DNA of 64,000 nt from Acidithiobacillus caldus ATCC 51756 (GTDB lineage: Bacteria; Pseudomonadota; Gammaproteobacteria; Acidithiobacillales; Acidithiobacillaceae). Under the pieces are notes generated by a model, which was not told the DNA's origin, searched no databases, and saw only the letters and a program-made list of their open reading frames with translations. The stretch covers positions 255,549-319,548 of the forward strand of contig NZ_CP005986.1 in the NCBI RefSeq assembly GCF_000175575.2. The letters run 5' to 3'. Of this stretch, positions 35,701 to 43,866 are shown one piece after another; position 1 is the first letter of the stretch, and every line of letters begins with the position of its first letter. A program made the position numbers and the translations under genes.

Positions 35701-36301
35701 GCAGTCCCGCGACCTGTTCCAGCAGGGTTTCCGGATCCGGGGTACGCTGGAGCCACCAGGGTGCGGCACGCTGCAGCGGATAGATCTCGCGCCGCCAGAA
35801 ATCCTGCACCGCGCGGATGCGCAGGGGTGCGCTGTCCGTCAGGATCTCGGCTTCGGGATCGTGACCCGTAGCCAGGGCGTGCTCCCGCAGGACCCGGTGA
35901 CACCAGGCATCGATGGTGTGGATGCTGGCCTCGTCCACGCTGTTGAAGGCGTTTTCCAGACGGATAATGGCCGCCGCCCGCGTCGCCGGATCCGGGTAGT
36001 CACGCAGCAGCCTCTGCAGGAGCGCATCACTGGAGGCAGGCGGGGCGCCCTCGCGCAGGGCAGTAATGGTCTCATACAGACGCAGGGCGATGCGCTCCCG
36101 CAATTCCTCCGTGGCCGCCCGGGTAAAGGTCATCACCAAAATCTCACGGGGCTGGCGTGGCGGTGTCGCGGGCTCGCCGTGGCCGAGGAGCAGACGCAGG
36201 TAGAGGGTGGCGATGGTGTAGGTCTTGCCCGTGCCGGCGCTGGCCTCGATGAGGGCGCTCCCCTGCAGGGGCAGGCTGAGGGGATCGAGGACGCGGCTCA
36301 T
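32744..36301 (-). CDS. recB: Exodeoxyribonuclease V subunit RecB
   Basis: The 3'-5' helicase and nuclease subunit of RecBCD. The 1185-residue protein begins with GSALIEASAGTGKTYTIATL (Walker A), shows VILIDEFQDSSARQYAIF (helicase motif II) and IRTIHSAKGLQYPLVFLP (motif V/VI region). The C-terminal nuclease has MDLVFAVDGRYYVLDYKSTRLG with the catalytic Asp and Lys. The ATG at 36301 overlaps the recC stop as ATGA. It is close to the E. coli length of 1180. Confidence 0.95.
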   Translation of the reverse strand: MSRVLDPLSLPLQGSALIEASAGTGKTYTIATLYLRLLLGHGEPATPPRQPREILVMTFTRAATEELRERIALRLYETITALREGAPPASSDALLQRLLRDYPDPATRAAAIIRLENAFNSVDEASIHTIDAWCHRVLREHALATGHDPEAEILTDSAPLRIRAVQDFWRREIYPLQRAAPWWLQRTPDPETLLEQVAGLPWLDPPLPAPRAAFHDWLENAAAPLLKAGTELKAQWSSTLRDTYGRWLRELADRDPYPLNRKSLPPEKLQGALQSLDQWCVEKDASIPTAMATVAKLGSALAECVKKGMHCPAPPSQAQFDTFLAALQQWQVDDEVLHGQALAQAAASMAALYGEEKQRLRQLEFNDLSRALWNGLRGPGGEALAEALRQRFPVILIDEFQDSSARQYAIFERIYRPSEPWPDSLMLLIGDPKQSIYRFRGADLDSYLRARADTAPRHYVLGTNYRSAEPLVGALNALYARADERCPGGAFDYRGEGDDPLPYQAVAAAGRSQRWQLGGQEGPAITFAQHPLALTKEEFLTHFAEWTAATIAQLLGDSTSGFVGADGKLRRVGAGDIAILLRDRKEAAIMLSALHRRGLPAAFLSEKQSVYHSPEAEELRLWLFALLHPEDEAALRCALALPLLGLAQHDLWRLDTDEGLWAQEVERLREHARIWAHSGILTTLHRRLHQQATAARILARPDGERRLSNLLHLGELLQQASQHLEGREALLEHLQREQDSEDNPADSHVLRLESDAHCIRIRTIHSAKGLQYPLVFLPFIAATRKDGNVPPWQVVTDDDHSTLSWQSPSAELMDRERLREDLRLLYVALTRAEYALWLGLAAGKTASTPLWWRSAVGRLLGADEGKTPDQCLETWKRYPACRVLAADTIPSAPAPRFAEPPEPRRTPPVYTARFERDWSIHSFSRLSQSLQTSVGPYPSPDRLDPGAEAAGQGWHTFPQGPGAGRFLHELLQWLWRDGRWPEDWREDFLHRCDERGYAPWGSVLVHWFAVLRASPLGSLGTTFAELRGARTEMPFWFPSQHLPTNQLDTLCRQYLLPGRERPILGKQNLHGLFHGFMDLVFAVDGRYYVLDYKSTRLGENDAAYGDTAIREDVLEHRYELQAALYLLALHRHLRQRLGRQYRTEQHLGGAWLWYLRACATAGGGLLYLAADPQLLDALDSAVGRS

Positions 36302-39300
36302 TGCGCCGCCTCGCGGAGGCTGCTCACGCTGTCCACCGCCCGCTGCAGTAGCTGCGGGCCCGACAGTTCCAGCCCATCCGCCAGGGGCTGGACCGCTGCC
36401 AGCCACCGACGGTAGGGTTCGTAGATCCTGCGCGCCAGATCCAGAGCCGATAGTCCGGCGCTGCTGCGCCATTCCAGCACCGCCTCCGGGTTGGGAAAGT
36501 GGCGTTGCAGTAGCCAGTTCTCACGCCAGGCACCGGCTGCACCGCGGCCGTCACCAAGGATGTGGCGACGACTGCCGGCGCCGTCGCCACGATCGGCATC
36601 CGCCAATAGGGCGAGGGCCCAATCCAGACTGAGGGGATGTGGCTCGCGCAGGGCTTCTCCCAGCCATGCCAGGAGTTCCGCCAGGGATTCATCGGCTGCC
36701 ACTGGCGCCGGCGCACAGAGCCAGCCGTCCTGACCGAGGAAGAGGCCGAGCACCGCGCCCTCCCGTCGCTTGGTTTGCAGCACCGTGAGCTCCAGCCACC
36801 ACAGCAGCAGGCGATCTGCCCGGGCCTTGCCCCCATGCCACAACTTGCTGGTGTGGCGACGCAGGTGGATGCCCAGCGGATTGGCGTTCCAGGAGCGATC
36901 TTTGGGCAGCCTGGCTTGGAGGCGAAAGCCATCGCCCAGAAATTCGTCCTCCAGCACTTCGTGCTCGGGACCCAGTGCTTCGGCTACGGCCTGCCAGCTG
37001 CCCAAGAGGGATTCCATGAGGGTCAGCAGCCGCTGCTGCTGCAGTATTCCGGCGGCGGCCAGGGGTAGGTGCCCCCGTCGCGCCTCGGCCGCAAGACCCT
37101 CGCGCAGCTCCGCGGGGCTCGCCGCGCGCTCCCAGAGCTGCTGCAAGATCTGCCACTGTCCGAGTCCGTCCAGCCGGAAGGCTTCGTCGTCCGCTGCCAT
37201 CCTGTCGCGCCACGGCGACTCGACGCCTAGGCGCAGGGCGTAGAAGCTCGCCAGTGCGTCGGACAGGGCACCTTTCAGGTCCAACAAAGCGAGCTCCAGG
37301 CGGGCAGCGGGAGGCGAAAGGACAGCCACGCTTCGGTCCTCCACGGTGGACACGGGGAACCACTCGCGGGCAAAGCTCTCTGGGCCATCGGGCTCCAGAT
37401 AGCGGGGGCTGAAAGGCTGCAGGGGGTCCAGGTGCAAGCGCGTGCGCAGGGCGTCTTCGCCCCAGATGCCGACGATCTCGCGCTGCAGTTGCAGGATGAG
37501 GGCCGAGGGAGCGCGGTTTTCCTGATTGCGCGGATCGCGGCCGGTCCAGCTGAGGTAGAGACCATCCCGGGCAGAGAGCAATGCCTCCAGCATGAGATAG
37601 CGATCGTCCTCGCGGCGCGAGCGATCGCCGGGGCGGGCCATGTCGGGCAGGGTCATGAGATCGAAGTCGCGTCGCGGATCGGGACGCGGATAGTCCTCAT
37701 CGTTCATGCCCAGCAGACAGACCATGCGGAAGGGAATGGAGCGCATGGGCATCAGGGTGCAGAAGGTAACGCCGCCGCCCAGGAAGGCGCCATCCCCCGC
37801 GGACTCGAGGCCGTCGAGCCAGGCCTCGCGGAAGATCTCCAGAGGTAGAGGCCCGTCCCAGGCGGCCTTCTCGGTTTGCAGCAGCCAGTCCTCCAGGGCA
37901 CTTTCCAGTTGCTCGAGGGCCTCACGGTCCGCCGTATCGCTGGCCACAAAAAAATCGGCAAGGAGCTGGCGCGCCCGCTCCACCCAATGCTCCGGGGTCG
38001 TCGCCTCCTTCAGGCGTTGGCGCCAGGATTCCAGCCGCTCCCAGAGCACCCAGAGTTTGCCGAGGAGGGCGGCATCCAGGCTGCCCACCTCGGCGCAGGC
38101 CTCGATGCCGTCGAAGTGACTGTCGCTGCCGTTGGTGTAGCCCAGCAACAGACTCTGGAGCGCGAAGGCGCCGCTGGTGGGAGCGCCGCAGGCGGCAAAA
38201 CCCAGATCGGCTCGGTGCGCCGCCGACAGGCCCCAGCGCCAGCCTCCCTGTTCCAGCCAGGCATGGATTTGGGGCAGATCCTCCGGCGCAAGGCCAAAGC
38301 GTCGCTGCAGGGCGCTGCAGTCCAGGAGATCGCGGATCTCGCTCTGGGTGACGCGGCCTTGGGGCAGACCCAGCAGCCAGACCAGGGCGCGGATCAGGTT
38401 TGAGCGCTCCTGCGGGGTGAGGTCGACGATATGAAACGGAATATAGCGCGGGTCGTTCTTTCCATAGACGCCGAACACCGCCTGAACCAAAGGCGCATAG
38501 GAGGCTATGTCCGGCACCATGACCACGATGTCCCGTGGCCGCAGACCACGACCACGGCCAAGGCGCAGCAAGAGCTCATCCTGCAGTACTTGGAGCTCGC
38601 GCAGAGGGCCATAACTGCTGTGCAGGACCAGGGAGTCGTCGTTCTCGGCCAGGGTTCTGCCGGGCTCCCGGCTGTCTACGAGATCGCGGATACGGGTCTG
38701 CAGCTGCCGCAGCAGGGTGGTGCCGGTATCCTCGGTGAAGAAGTCCACCCGTTGCAGGCCCCAGAGCGGACCCATCTCCACGCTCTCGTCGAAACGATCC
38801 AGAAGGCGCATGAAATCGCGTCCCTGACGTCCCCAGGCTGCCAGAAGGCGTGGGCCGAAACCCGCTTCTGAGGTGCCGAGGACACGGCGCCGGCGCTGCC
38901 GACGCAGATCCTCATCGGCCCCGGCGACATCGCTCCAGTGATACGCGCTGGGATTGGGGATGGCCATGAGCACCTGCAGGTGCCTCCCAAGGGCAGCCAG
39001 GGCCTCCAGGCTCTGGGCTGGCAGGCTGACGGCACCGAAGAAGATGAGTCGGGGCGGCAGATCCAGAGAGCCAGGAGCGGCTTCCCGCAGGCGCTGCAGA
39101 AACGCCTCGTGGATCTCCCCGCGGCCAGCGAAGTGGCTGCCACCCTCCGTCACCTCGCGGCAGAGCCAATGCCAGAGCTGGGCCTGCCAGCGCTGGTCCT
39201 GCGGCAGATCACGCAGGACGCCGCGTCCGTCGCGCAGGGTCCAGCGGCCTGCGGCCCAATCCTTCAGCCAGTCGGCACGATAGACCTGATACTGATCCAG

Positions 39301-39738
39301 GAGATCTGCCAGAAGGCCCGCCAGGCGCCAGCGCCGCTCCAGGGCGGAGGAATCCGTGGTGGCCAGATAACGCAACAGTGGTACGCCGCCGGGGTCCGCT
39401 TCGTGCGCGAGTCTCGGCAAGAGCCGCAGCAGGCGCCAGCGCAGCGCCGCCTTGCTCCAGACGGTGTCGTCGGGCACGCCACGGGGTCCCAGCACCCGAC
39501 GGTAACTTTCCCACAAGAAGCGGGCGGGCAGGCTGACCCGGATCCCGGCACAGATCCCATCGCCCTCGGCCAGCTGCCATTGCAGCCATTCGCCCACGGC
39601 ATTGCTCTGCACGAGAAAGGTGTCCTCCACCAGGGGCGGCAGCGGATTGGCCCCGAGCCACTGACGTATGGCCGTGAGCAGATCCTCCAGGCGATCGCCG
39701 TGCAGTACCACGACGCCGGGCCGGGGAAGCCCACTCAC
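36298..39738 (-). CDS. recC: Exodeoxyribonuclease V subunit RecC
   Basis: The Chi-recognition subunit of RecBCD, an inactive helicase-nuclease relative. The 1146-residue protein shows RecC hallmarks: QSNAVGEWLQWQLAEGDGIC near residue 45, PFHIVDLTPQERSNLI, and CLLGMNDEDYPRPDPRRDFDLM. The GTG at 39738 overlaps the BufC-like gene's stop (GTGA); a longer open frame continues upstream but only through other genes. The length fits E. coli RecC (1122). It is followed by recB with an ATGA overlap. Confidence 0.93.
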   Translation of the reverse strand: MSGLPRPGVVVLHGDRLEDLLTAIRQWLGANPLPPLVEDTFLVQSNAVGEWLQWQLAEGDGICAGIRVSLPARFLWESYRRVLGPRGVPDDTVWSKAALRWRLLRLLPRLAHEADPGGVPLLRYLATTDSSALERRWRLAGLLADLLDQYQVYRADWLKDWAAGRWTLRDGRGVLRDLPQDQRWQAQLWHWLCREVTEGGSHFAGRGEIHEAFLQRLREAAPGSLDLPPRLIFFGAVSLPAQSLEALAALGRHLQVLMAIPNPSAYHWSDVAGADEDLRRQRRRRVLGTSEAGFGPRLLAAWGRQGRDFMRLLDRFDESVEMGPLWGLQRVDFFTEDTGTTLLRQLQTRIRDLVDSREPGRTLAENDDSLVLHSSYGPLRELQVLQDELLLRLGRGRGLRPRDIVVMVPDIASYAPLVQAVFGVYGKNDPRYIPFHIVDLTPQERSNLIRALVWLLGLPQGRVTQSEIRDLLDCSALQRRFGLAPEDLPQIHAWLEQGGWRWGLSAAHRADLGFAACGAPTSGAFALQSLLLGYTNGSDSHFDGIEACAEVGSLDAALLGKLWVLWERLESWRQRLKEATTPEHWVERARQLLADFFVASDTADREALEQLESALEDWLLQTEKAAWDGPLPLEIFREAWLDGLESAGDGAFLGGGVTFCTLMPMRSIPFRMVCLLGMNDEDYPRPDPRRDFDLMTLPDMARPGDRSRREDDRYLMLEALLSARDGLYLSWTGRDPRNQENRAPSALILQLQREIVGIWGEDALRTRLHLDPLQPFSPRYLEPDGPESFAREWFPVSTVEDRSVAVLSPPAARLELALLDLKGALSDALASFYALRLGVESPWRDRMAADDEAFRLDGLGQWQILQQLWERAASPAELREGLAAEARRGHLPLAAAGILQQQRLLTLMESLLGSWQAVAEALGPEHEVLEDEFLGDGFRLQARLPKDRSWNANPLGIHLRRHTSKLWHGGKARADRLLLWWLELTVLQTKRREGAVLGLFLGQDGWLCAPAPVAADESLAELLAWLGEALREPHPLSLDWALALLADADRGDGAGSRRHILGDGRGAAGAWRENWLLQRHFPNPEAVLEWRSSAGLSALDLARRIYEPYRRWLAAVQPLADGLELSGPQLLQRAVDSVSSLREAAQ

Positions 39739-40472
39739 CGGCTTTCGTCCTCGCGGAAACCGAGGAGAGCCTCCGCATCCACCAGGCTCCTGAAGAGATT
39801 GGCGATACGCGCGCGCAGACCGTCGTCCAGGGGACTGTCGGGAAAAGCCCGGGCCACGGCCGCCGCCACCGTGCCCGCTCCCTCGCTGAGAGCGCTGAGC
39901 AGGCGCGCCTCGGCCAGATCGAGTTCCCGGTGACGAACGAAGCCTTCGCCGTCGCGGTAACGCAAAACATAGACGGTTTCCGCCACCGGCGGGCCCGTGC
40001 GTTCCTCGACACGATGCACGGCGTAGGCATAGGCGCGCAGGCTGTGTGTGGGATTGAGCAGTGGCCGGTCTTGCCAGGACCGGAAAACTCTCCGGGCAGG
40101 AGGCGTCGGGACCGAGGGGGCCAGGGATAGGGCCAGCTCTTCCCATTCCCAATGGGCGAGGGCCGCAAGCCACGGCGGCTGTCTTCCCTCTCGAGCAAGG
40201 AGATGGCGCAGAAAGGCTTCGGGACATTCGTGGAAGGCGGGGCTTGGGAGAGAACCCTCAGCGAGGAAGTCGTGCACGAGCACCGGCCAGTCAGAACCGA
40301 GGAGCCTTTTGCACTGCGGATAACAGGCGGCAAGCCCTGCCTCGAGATTGCTGAGTAGAAGTTCGCGATACAGCGTGAAGGTAGCGCCGGTCATGCCCGC
40401 CGCCGCAGCCATCTGTGCGTCACCGCGGCGCAGAGCCATGGCCAGGCGATGCAGTGGTGCGCCGGCGCTCAT
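39735..40472 (-). CDS. bufC: BufC/HvfC-type DUF2063 protein of a MNIO RiPP system
   Basis: A 245-residue protein with the DUF2063 fold in its N-terminal half (TLYRELLLSNLEAGLAACYPQCKRLLG, then HECPEAFLRHLLA). In MNIO systems BufC/HvfC recruits the precursor peptide to the BufB/HvfB enzyme; this is family knowledge. The C-terminal half carries LRYRDGEGFVRHRELDLAEARLL, the usual second domain. The ATG overlaps the bufB stop (ATGA), and its own stop overlaps the recC GTG start (GTGA). Confidence 0.85.
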   Translation of the reverse strand: MSAGAPLHRLAMALRRGDAQMAAAAGMTGATFTLYRELLLSNLEAGLAACYPQCKRLLGSDWPVLVHDFLAEGSLPSPAFHECPEAFLRHLLAREGRQPPWLAALAHWEWEELALSLAPSVPTPPARRVFRSWQDRPLLNPTHSLRAYAYAVHRVEERTGPPVAETVYVLRYRDGEGFVRHRELDLAEARLLSALSEGAGTVAAAVARAFPDSPLDDGLRARIANLFRSLVDAEALLGFREDESR

Positions 40473-41302
40473 GCCGCGGCGACAGTAGCGGTAGCCGCGA
40501 GTTGGCCGAGTTCCTCCAGCAGCAGATCCAGTCTCGGGATGGCGTGGTCCCACTCCAGGAGGATCGGACGTGGACCGAGATACGCCAAAGCCTCCCGCAG
40601 TAACTGCAACACCGGCGCCGAAACCCCGCGGTCGTGGGTGTCGATGAGCTGACCGCTGGGATGTGCAGCGTGTCCTGCCAAGTGCAGATAGACCACCCGC
40701 TCTGCCGGTAGTGCCCGCAAGAAGCTCAGGGCGTCGTAGCCGTGATTGCGGCTGTTGACGTAGAGGTTGTTGATATCCAGGAGAATCCGACAGTCGCTCT
40801 CGTGTACCAGCTGGCAGAAAAACTCCGTCTCGCTCAGCGTGCTATTCGCAAAATCTCCGTAGTATGCGGTGTTTTCCAGCAGCAACGGGCGCTCCAGAAT
40901 GTCCTGCACTTGCACGATACGGTCGCGGCAGTGGCGGAGGGTGTCCTCATTGAAGGGGATGGGGAGCAGGTCGTGGAGGTAGGAACCATCGCGGCAGAAG
41001 GCCAGATGTTCACTATAGTGTGGACAACCGTGTTCCTCCAGAAACCGCGCCACGTCGTCCAACAAGGCGCGATCCAAGGGATCCGGGCCACCAATGGATA
41101 GCGACAGCCCGTGTGCCAGGAGCGGCACACGCTCGCTCAGCTGACGGAGGGTATGCGCAGGGCGCCCACCGAAGCGGAACCAGTTCTCCGGAGAGGTCTC
41201 CAGGAAGTCCACGGGCAGAGGGTCGCGTGCCGCGAGCTCCGCCAGAAAACTGCGGCGCAGGCCAAGGCCCAGGGCAGAGCCGGACGGTGGCAGCGCAGCC
41301 AT
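40469..41302 (-). CDS. bufB: BufB/HvfB-type DUF692 (MNIO) enzyme
   Basis: A multinuclear non-heme iron-dependent oxidase of 277 residues with a TIM-barrel fold. Such enzymes turn precursor cysteines into thiooxazoles or related groups in copper-binding RiPPs. Metal-ligand regions are visible: LAHGLSLSIGG, YSEHLAFC, LLENTAYYG, LDINNLYVNSRNHG, YLHLAGH, DTHDRG and LEWDH. The ATG is six bases after the precursor gene's stop. Its end overlaps bufC. Substrate and product are inferred from family and context only. Confidence 0.9.
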   Translation of the reverse strand: MAALPPSGSALGLGLRRSFLAELAARDPLPVDFLETSPENWFRFGGRPAHTLRQLSERVPLLAHGLSLSIGGPDPLDRALLDDVARFLEEHGCPHYSEHLAFCRDGSYLHDLLPIPFNEDTLRHCRDRIVQVQDILERPLLLENTAYYGDFANSTLSETEFFCQLVHESDCRILLDINNLYVNSRNHGYDALSFLRALPAERVVYLHLAGHAAHPSGQLIDTHDRGVSAPVLQLLREALAYLGPRPILLEWDHAIPRLDLLLEELGQLAATATVAAA

Positions 41303-41308
41303 CGCGCC

Positions 41309-41614
41309 TCAGTTGTCCTCGGGCATGGCCATGTTGTGCGTGTCCATGTAGTGCTTGCCGCAATTGCCGCCGTGTGCCTTGATGGCCGCAGCGCTGACAC
41401 AATGTCCCTCCGGCGCCATGGAGCGGGAGCAGCCGCCCTCACCCATTTTCGTGCTCATGGACCGAGAGCAGCCGCCTTCCGTCATGTTCTTGCTGCTCTG
41501 CATGGTGGTGGACGCCGCCGGCGCAGGCATGGCTGCGAGACTGGCTGCCGGCAGAGCCCCGAGGCTCAGGGCGAAGAGGGAAGCCAAAGGTAGGGAGCGT
41601 TTAGGATCGTGCAC
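41309..41614 (-). CDS. Secreted Cys-repeat peptide, likely MNIO RiPP precursor
   Basis: A 101-residue preprotein with a signal peptide (SLPLASLFALSLGALPAASLA) and a mature part with four cysteines at 49, 62, 72 and 85. The first two lie in identical EGGCSRSM units, the third in EGHC, the fourth in GGNC. Repeated EG-x-C motifs resemble the EGKCG repeats of HvfA-type precursors modified by MNIO enzymes, though the flanking residues differ; it is not a close match to DUF2282-type BufA. The GTG start has AGGAGG seven bases upstream. It lies six bases before bufB. Confidence 0.72.
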   Translation of the reverse strand: MHDPKRSLPLASLFALSLGALPAASLAAMPAPAASTTMQSSKNMTEGGCSRSMSTKMGEGGCSRSMAPEGHCVSAAAIKAHGGNCGKHYMDTHNMAMPEDN

Positions 41615-41640
41615 GATGAATCCTCCTGAAATTCCATTGC

Positions 41641-41655
41641 CCGGCACATGGCCGG
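41641..41655. promoter_or_regulatory. Hairpin upstream of the RiPP precursor gene
   Basis: CCGGCACATGGCCGG has a 5-bp GC stem with a 5-base loop, ending 26 bases before the precursor GTG on the minus strand, between the membrane protein gene and the precursor gene. There is no T run, so it is not a clear terminator. It may be an attenuator or mRNA-processing site. Confidence 0.35.
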
Positions 41656-41666
41656 ACGGTTGCCCT

Positions 41667-42017
41667 TCAGGCCTTGCCCGAGGGGCCACGACTGCCGAAA
41701 TAGCCGACACCCAAGAGTATGGCCGCCATCACCAGCTCCTGAATGGCGGGTATGAGCCAACCCCGCGGCCAGGCATTGAACCAGACCATGGCCAGGGTGA
41801 TGACCCCAAGCAGCACCATGAAGCCGCCGAGCTTGCCCAGGGCACGGAAGACATTGGCGGCGGTGAGTACGCCGATGCCCCGATGCAGGCCGAGGCCCCG
41901 CAGGCGGCGATCGAGAAACTGCGGCGCGACGAGGTAAGTGAAGGCGACGGCCAGAAAGAGCAGAACCGCGACGGCGATGATGACGCCAAGGATATCCAGC
42001 ACGTTGGATGCGGGCAT
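41667..42017 (-). CDS. Small integral membrane protein of unknown function
   Basis: A 116-residue protein with three hydrophobic helices: LDILGVIIAVAVLLFLAVAFTYLV near the N terminus, LGGFMVLLGVITLAMVWFN in the middle, and LIPAIQELVMAAILLGVGYFG near the end. No catalytic motif is seen, and it does not look like DoxX, the usual membrane partner of RiPP cassettes. GGAGG lies eight bases before the ATG. It follows glrR by 52 bases and precedes the RiPP precursor gene by 52 bases on the same strand. It could belong to either unit. Confidence 0.7.
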   Translation of the reverse strand: MPASNVLDILGVIIAVAVLLFLAVAFTYLVAPQFLDRRLRGLGLHRGIGVLTAANVFRALGKLGGFMVLLGVITLAMVWFNAWPRGWLIPAIQELVMAAILLGVGYFGSRGPSGKA

Positions 42018-42069
42018 GGGGCATACCTCCAGCCCCTACCATAGCGCGGCATGCCGCCGCTGCCAAGGA

Positions 42070-43425
42070 TCAGTCCGAATCTTCTTCCTTGAAGGCTGCC
42101 GGATCCAGGTGGTAGCGCCGCAGCAGGCGGTAGAATTCGGTGCGGTTGCGTTGCGCCAGCTGTGCCGCCTGGCTCACATTGCCACGGGTCATGCGCATGA
42201 TCTGGATGAGGTAATTCATCTCGAAACGACCCTTGGCATCGGCCAGGGGAAGCACCTCTCCCTCGCGGTCGCGCAGGGCGTGGCGGATGAGGGGTGCACC
42301 GATACGGGGTGTGGTGGACAGGACCACGGCCTGCTCGATGACGTTGGCCAACTGGCGGACGTTACCGGGCCAGGGAGCAGCCACCAGGAGTTCCATGGCC
42401 TCGGGAGCAATGCCGCGCACGTCCTTACGGTTCTTGCTGGCGGTGTCGCGGAGAAAGAACTCCGCCAGCAGGGGGATATCTTCGGGCCGTTCCGCCAGGG
42501 ACGGCAACTCCAGCGTAACCACGCACAGACGATAGTAGAGGTCGTCGCGAAAGCGCCGTTCCGCCATTTCCTTTTCGAGATCGCGGTGACTTGCCGAGAT
42601 TACCCGAACGTCCACCGGAATACTCTCCGTGGCTCCCACGGGTCGTACCACGCGCTCCTGCAGTGCCCGCAAGAGCTTGACCTGCAGCGCCAGAGGCATG
42701 TCGCCGATTTCGTCCAGAAACAGGGTCCCGCCATCGGCGGCCTGAAAGAGGCCCACGTGATTGCTGGCCGCCCCGGTGAAGGCCCCCTTCTTGTGGCCGA
42801 AGAGTTCCGACTCCAGCAGTTGCTCGGGAAAGGCGCCGCAATTGACGGCGACGAAGGGCTTGTTGCGGCGCGGGCTAGACTGGTGAATGGCCTGGGCCAG
42901 GAGTTCCTTACCCGTGCCGCTGGCACCGTGAATGAAGACGCTGGCGTCCGATGCCGCCACCAGTCGCGCCTGATCCAGCACCGCCTGCATGCGCGGGCTG
43001 CGGGTGAGGATACGCTCGAAACCCAGGTCCGAGGTCTTGCGGCTGCCGGTACTGGCCGCCGTGAGATTGAAGGCGCGTTCCACCTGAGCCATCAGATCCT
43101 TGCCGTCGAAGGGCTTGGTCAGAAAGGCGAAAACCCCCTGATCGGCGGCGACGAGGGCATCGGGGATGGAGCCGTGCGCCGTCAGGATGATCACCGGCAG
43201 GGTGGGATAATCGCGGCGGATGGCATCCAGCAGGGCCATGCCGTCCATCTCGTCCATCTTGAGGTCGGTGATGACCAGGCCCGGATGTTCCATGGCCAGC
43301 ACCGACAGGGCCTCGCTGCCATTGGCGGCAGTGAGGATGGCGTAGCCTGCACTTTTCATGCGCAAAGACAGCAGCCGCAGCAGATCGGCATCGTCATCTA
43401 CGAGAAGGATCTTTCCCTTGTCCAT
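42070..43425 (-). CDS. glrR: Sigma-54-dependent response regulator GlrR (QseF)
   Basis: The 451-residue regulator has a receiver domain (phospho-acceptor Asp54 in [13 protein letters not shown], Lys in FLTKPFDG), an AAA+ sigma-54-activating domain with [15 protein letters not shown] and GAFTGA, and a C-terminal DNA-binding helix-turn-helix ([24 protein letters not shown]). It is downstream of a matching sensor kinase and a YfhG-type lipoprotein, the GlrK-YfhG-GlrR set that in enterobacteria responds to envelope stress. Gene spacing from yfhG is six bases. Confidence 0.9.
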   Translation of the reverse strand: MDKGKILLVDDDADLLRLLSLRMKSAGYAILTAANGSEALSVLAMEHPGLVITDLKMDEMDGMALLDAIRRDYPTLPVIILTAHGSIPDALVAADQGVFAFLTKPFDGKDLMAQVERAFNLTAASTGSRKTSDLGFERILTRSPRMQAVLDQARLVAASDASVFIHGASGTGKELLAQAIHQSSPRRNKPFVAVNCGAFPEQLLESELFGHKKGAFTGAASNHVGLFQAADGGTLFLDEIGDMPLALQVKLLRALQERVVRPVGATESIPVDVRVISASHRDLEKEMAERRFRDDLYYRLCVVTLELPSLAERPEDIPLLAEFFLRDTASKNRKDVRGIAPEAMELLVAAPWPGNVRQLANVIEQAVVLSTTPRIGAPLIRHALRDREGEVLPLADAKGRFEMNYLIQIMRMTRGNVSQAAQLAQRNRTEFYRLLRRYHLDPAAFKEEDSD

Positions 43426-43431
43426 GCGTTT

Positions 43432-43866
43432 TCAGTTTCCCTGGGGTACGCGGGCGTTTTTTTCGATCTGGACCAGCTCATTCAGCTTCTTGCGCAGCTC
43501 ACCCTCACGCTGCAGCGCCTGGCTCAATCGGTTTTGCAGGTCGTTCACCTTGGCCTCCAGTTTCTGATAGCCGGGGTCGCCGGCGCGCGCGGCGGCCAGC
43601 TGGCGCGCCAGATTGCTGGCCTCGCTCTGGGCCGATCGGCAGTCGGCGGTGGGCGCTGGCGCCTTCTCCAGCTCCGCCACCTTGGCTTCGAGGGCGGCGA
43701 GACGACTGGCGGACACGACCACTTCTCCGGGAGCGAGGACCACGCTAGGGGGCTTGGGTTTCTCGCTCGGCAGGTTTGCGCAGCCGCTGAGACTGGTCAG
43801 TGCCAGCATCAGGACGAGACTCGGGCGCCATCGGCAAACGACACCGGAAATGCGCACCGGGACCAT
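43432..43866 (-). CDS. YfhG/QseG-like lipoprotein
   Basis: A 144-residue lipoprotein: hydrophobic signal (PSLVLMLALTSLSGC with lipobox LSGC) followed by SEKPKPP and a long coiled-coil region (ARAGDPGYQKLEAKVNDLQNRLSQALQREGELRKKLNELV). QseG/YfhG proteins are outer-membrane lipoproteins that modulate the partner kinase. The start is uncertain: ATG at 43866 (taken) or GTG at 43857; both lie inside the end of glrK, giving an overlap of over 110 bases, unusually long. Confidence 0.65.
   Translation of the reverse strand: MVPVRISGVVCRWRPSLVLMLALTSLSGCANLPSEKPKPPSVVLAPGEVVVSASRLAALEAKVAELEKAPAPTADCRSAQSEASNLARQLAAARAGDPGYQKLEAKVNDLQNRLSQALQREGELRKKLNELVQIEKNARVPQGN

Noticed and set aside
39739-40227. 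N-terminal extension of the RecC frame
   Set aside because: It runs through the BufC-like gene in another frame; the GTG at 39738 in a GTGA overlap gives the normal RecC length.
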